A stretch of 64,000 bases of DNA from Candidatus Westeberhardia cardiocondylae (GTDB lineage: Bacteria; Pseudomonadota; Gammaproteobacteria; Enterobacterales; Enterobacteriaceae). Every line of letters starts with the position of its first letter. Position 1 is the first letter of the stretch. The stretch lies in contig JABYQC010000001.1 in NCBI GenBank assembly GCA_024648765.1, positions 124,001-188,000 on the forward strand, in the 5' to 3' direction. Positions 61,290-64,000 of this stretch are shown here, piece by piece. The notes under the pieces were generated by a model. The model saw only the letters and a list, made by a program, of their open reading frames with translations. It searched no databases and was not told the DNA's origin. The position numbers were made by a program, and so were the translations under genes.

Positions 61290-61892
61290 TTATATTATTT
61301 GTAATAAGTATACTATGGTAATCAGAATAATCCATATTATATCGAGGAAATGCCAAAATAATCCTAGACATTTGAGGAGAATTTGGTTACGTAAAGTAGT
61401 GCCTTGATAATGTATTTGTACAATCATAATGAGAATCCAAAATATTCCTAATATAACGTGTAAATTGTGCGTACTTAATAAAGTAAAAAAAGATGATAAA
61501 AAAGCGCTAAAATTTGGTCCATATCCTTGTTTTACTAGATAGTAAAGTTCTTGTAATTCTATATATACAAAGGAAATTCCTAGTATTGCAGTAAATATGA
61601 GCCATATATTTATTTCTTTAGTTTTATTATATTTTAATGTTATCAATGCCATGCTATAGGTAATACTACTAGATAATAAAAATATGGTTTCTACGAAAAC
61701 ATGTGGTAGTGTACAAATGTCTTGTATTGTCGGCCCTGTATTGGTGTTATTTACTAATGTGATATATATGGTAAATAGTGTGGCAAAAATAATACAATCG
61801 CTCATTAAATATATCCAAAAACCAAATATTTTTATATCTGTAGTGTTTGGATGGTTTTGGTTTTTTGTGAGAAGAATTTTATTTTTTGACAT
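61290..61892 (-). CDS. cyoC: Cytochrome bo3 quinol oxidase subunit III
   Basis: Heme-copper oxidase subunit III, 200 residues (E. coli 204), five transmembrane helices. KIFGFWIYLMSDCIIFATLF opens the first helix, then VETIFLLSSSITYSMA, and LQELYYLVKQGYGPNFSAF, the conserved acidic face; HNLHVILGIFWI and LFWHFLDIIWI form the last helices. Lies between cyoB and cyoD on the same strand. Confidence 0.95.
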   Translation of the reverse strand: MSKNKILLTKNQNHPNTTDIKIFGFWIYLMSDCIIFATLFTIYITLVNNTNTGPTIQDICTLPHVFVETIFLLSSSITYSMALITLKYNKTKEINIWLIFTAILGISFVYIELQELYYLVKQGYGPNFSAFLSSFFTLLSTHNLHVILGIFWILIMIVQIHYQGTTLRNQILLKCLGLFWHFLDIIWIILITIVYLLQII

Positions 61893-61927
61893 ATTATGAT
61901 ATCCGTTATATGTAAGTATATTTTATG

Positions 61928-63856
61928 TTAATTCACTAAAATTGTATAATACTTGTTTTTTTCTTGTAAGATATATTTGATAAATATAATGGTTGCATTA
62001 ATAATGCCAAAAATTGTCATCCACCAAATGTGCCATATGATGGCGAAACTGCATATGAGAATAAATATAGATACAAAAAAAGCACAACTAGTGTTTTTCA
62101 TCATATGAATGGATTGTTTTTTATTGTTTTGGTGACAATGATTTTTTGTTGTGTTTTTTATTTCCCAAAAAGCATCGTGTTTATTAGGTATGTTAGGTAT
62201 TGTGATAAAATTATATGCAGGAGGGGGGGATGGAATTGACCATTCCAATGTTCTTCCATTCCATGGGTCTCCAGTAGTATCTTGATATTTTTTTTTATTT
62301 ATTATGCTTGTAACTATTTGTATACATTGACATAAAATACCAATAGTAATTAGACATACTCCAAATCCTGCAATTCCTAATAAATCGTGAAATTTTGAAT
62401 CTATTTGTTGACTAAGACGACGTGTCATTCCCATAAATCCTAATGTATATAATGGCATGAATGCTATGTAAAACCCTATAATCCAAAACCAGAATGCACG
62501 TTTTCCCCATATTTCATTTAAGGTAAACCCAAATGCTTTGGGAAACCAATAAGTCATTCCAGCGAAACACCCAAAAATTACTCCGCCAATAATAACATTG
62601 TGAAAGTGTGCTACGAGAAATAGGCTGTTATGTAGGATAAAGTTTATACCTGGTATAGATAATAAAATGCCACTCATTCCACCAATGGAAAATGTAATTA
62701 TAAAACCTAGTGTCCATAGCATTGTGGAATGAAAAATTATTCTACCTTGATATAGTGTGAATAACCAGTTAAATATTTTAACTCCTGTGGGAATTGCAAT
62801 AATCATTGTCATAATTCCAAAAACAGCATTTACATTAGCTCCAGATCCCATAGTAAAAAAATGGTGTAACCATACACAGAATGATAATATGGTAATGGTA
62901 ATTGTTGCCCATACTAATGATGTATAACCAAATAATCTTTTTTGAGAAAAAGTAGATACAATTTCAGAAAATATTCCAAATGCAGGTAACACTAATATAT
63001 ATACTTCTGGATGCCCCCATGCCCAAAATAAATTGATATACATCATAGGATTTCCATCATTAGTAAAGAAATGTGTTCCTATAAGGCGATCTAGTGCGAG
63101 TAATGCCGTTGTAACAGTTAAAATTGGAAATGCGGTGACAATTAAAATATTTGTGCATAGTGCAGTCCATGTAAACACTGGCATTTTCATGATAGACATA
63201 TGTGGTGTTCTCATATATAAAATAGTAGTAATAAAATTAATTCCGGTTAATGTGGTACCTATACCTGATATTTGTATGCTCCAAATCCAATAATCTACTC
63301 CTACCCCTGGACTATATTCTATTTCGGATAATGGTGGGTATGCAGTCCATCCTGTTTGCGCGAATTCTCCTATTCCTAATGATAAATTTATTAAAATTAC
63401 TCCTACCATGAACATCCAAAAGCTTAGGGCATTTACAAAAGGAAATGCCATGTCTCTAGCTCCTATTTGCAGTGGCACGATTAAATTTAATAATCCTAAT
63501 AAAAATGGTGTTGCCATAAAGATAATCATAATTACTCCATGTGCAGTAGTGATTTGATTATAGTGATATGGCGATAGAAATCCTATTTCAGAGTTTGATG
63601 CAAAAAACTGTTGCATACGCATCATAATAGCGTCAGCAAAACCTCTTATGAACATGATTAGTGCTGTTATAATGTACATAATTCCTATTTTTTTATGATC
63701 TACAGAAGTAATCCAATTTTTCCAAATTTCTTTCCATTTTCCAAAGTATGTTATAAGGATTATTAAAATTAGAGAGATAAGTATTATGATTAATATTGTT
63801 GTAATAGTAATTGATTCGTTATATGGGATATCATGAATCGATAATTTTCCAAACAT
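61928..63856 (-). CDS. cyoB: Cytochrome bo3 quinol oxidase subunit I
   Basis: Catalytic subunit that oxidises ubiquinol, reduces O2 to water and pumps protons. 642 residues (E. coli 663), full set of helices; the C-terminal tail is shorter. Heme and copper ligands are visible: TTAHGVIMI (low-spin heme His), [12 protein letters not shown] (CuB His with its linked Tyr), [10 protein letters not shown] (two CuB His) and [12 protein letters not shown] (both hemes). The start [14 protein letters not shown] has a well-placed AAGGA. cyoA should follow upstream, beyond the window edge. Confidence 0.97.
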   Translation of the reverse strand: MFGKLSIHDIPYNESITITTILIIILISLILIILITYFGKWKEIWKNWITSVDHKKIGIMYIITALIMFIRGFADAIMMRMQQFFASNSEIGFLSPYHYNQITTAHGVIMIIFMATPFLLGLLNLIVPLQIGARDMAFPFVNALSFWMFMVGVILINLSLGIGEFAQTGWTAYPPLSEIEYSPGVGVDYWIWSIQISGIGTTLTGINFITTILYMRTPHMSIMKMPVFTWTALCTNILIVTAFPILTVTTALLALDRLIGTHFFTNDGNPMMYINLFWAWGHPEVYILVLPAFGIFSEIVSTFSQKRLFGYTSLVWATITITILSFCVWLHHFFTMGSGANVNAVFGIMTMIIAIPTGVKIFNWLFTLYQGRIIFHSTMLWTLGFIITFSIGGMSGILLSIPGINFILHNSLFLVAHFHNVIIGGVIFGCFAGMTYWFPKAFGFTLNEIWGKRAFWFWIIGFYIAFMPLYTLGFMGMTRRLSQQIDSKFHDLLGIAGFGVCLITIGILCQCIQIVTSIINKKKYQDTTGDPWNGRTLEWSIPSPPPAYNFITIPNIPNKHDAFWEIKNTTKNHCHQNNKKQSIHMMKNTSCAFFVSIFILICSFAIIWHIWWMTIFGIINATIIFIKYILQEKNKYYTILVN

Positions 63857-64000
63857 TTTTGTTTCCTTACTGATGTATTATGTTATAAGTTATGTGTGTA
63901 ATAAATATTTTAATACGTATTTGTACTTAAAAAGTATTTTTGAAATTATTGATAATATTATTAAATAGATTTTTTTTCACATATGAAAAATATATGGGTG

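Noticed and set aside
63928-64000. Minus-strand open frame at the window edge, possibly the end of cyoA
   Set aside because: Orientation and position fit, but the 24 visible residues show no CyoA motif and the spacing to cyoB is larger than usual.
1-64000. CRISPR arrays, insertion sequences, prophage, replication origin
   Set aside because: No regularly spaced repeats, transposase or integrase genes, dnaA or skew switch were seen.

Overview
The window looks like part of the chromosome of a strongly reduced, long-term intracellular gammaproteobacterium, most likely an insect endosymbiont related to the Enterobacterales. Nearly every recognisable protein matches the E. coli family member in length and motifs, and many local gene orders are enterobacterial: pepA-valS, mutY-yggX-mltC-tRNA-Phe, guaB-guaA, aceE-aceF-lpd, hslV-hslU, lepA-lepB-rnc-era, the mur cluster followed by secA, and cyoBCDE. 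The DNA is extremely AT-rich, the genes I can support cover only about 73% of the window (my own sum of lengths), and there are long empty gaps, broken genes and no mobile elements. That combination fits an ant- or other insect-associated symbiont of the Blochmannia or Westeberhardia type; the exact genus is a guess.

Layout. 0-6.8 kb: valS (cut by the window edge), pepA, mutY, yggX, a frameshifted mltC and tRNA-Phe(GAA). 7-17 kb: cutA, a 2.5 kb gene desert, pgi, gmk, guaA, guaB, acpS. 18-24 kb: the pyruvate dehydrogenase operon aceE-aceF-lpd, then a frameshifted erpA. 24-30 kb: hpt, pfkA, hslU, hslV, rpmE. 30-35 kb: lepA, a frameshifted lepB, rnc and a decayed era. 35-47 kb: secA and what is left of the division and cell wall cluster (murC, murG, murD, mraY, decayed murF, murE, rsmH). 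47-51 kb: a TSUP permease, ligA without its BRCT domain, and a 2-Cys peroxiredoxin. 52-64 kb: glpK, fpr, yajC, tpiA, nusB, thiI, cyoE, cyoD, cyoC, cyoB.

How the genes work together. Pgi, PfkA and TpiA (glycolysis), GlpK (glycerol entry) and the pyruvate dehydrogenase complex feed an aerobic cytochrome bo3 chain. Hpt, GuaB, GuaA and Gmk make guanine nucleotides. SecA, YajC and LepB serve protein export, HslUV protein quality control, and MutY and LigA DNA maintenance. The cell wall set is broken: MurC, MurD, MurE, MraY and MurG are intact, but murF is a nearly full-length pseudogene, and ftsL, ftsI, ftsW, ddlB, ftsQ, ftsA, ftsZ and lpxC are absent from their usual places.

The strongest unusual signals are: (1) a readable but dead murF between intact murE and mraY; (2) a dead era directly after rnc; (3) three otherwise intact genes (mltC, erpA, lepB) each interrupted at a 9-11 nt homopolymer and each restored by one extra base; (4) a strong one-directional strand bias (T over A, G over C on the + strand) that shapes the amino-acid composition of proteins according to gene orientation.
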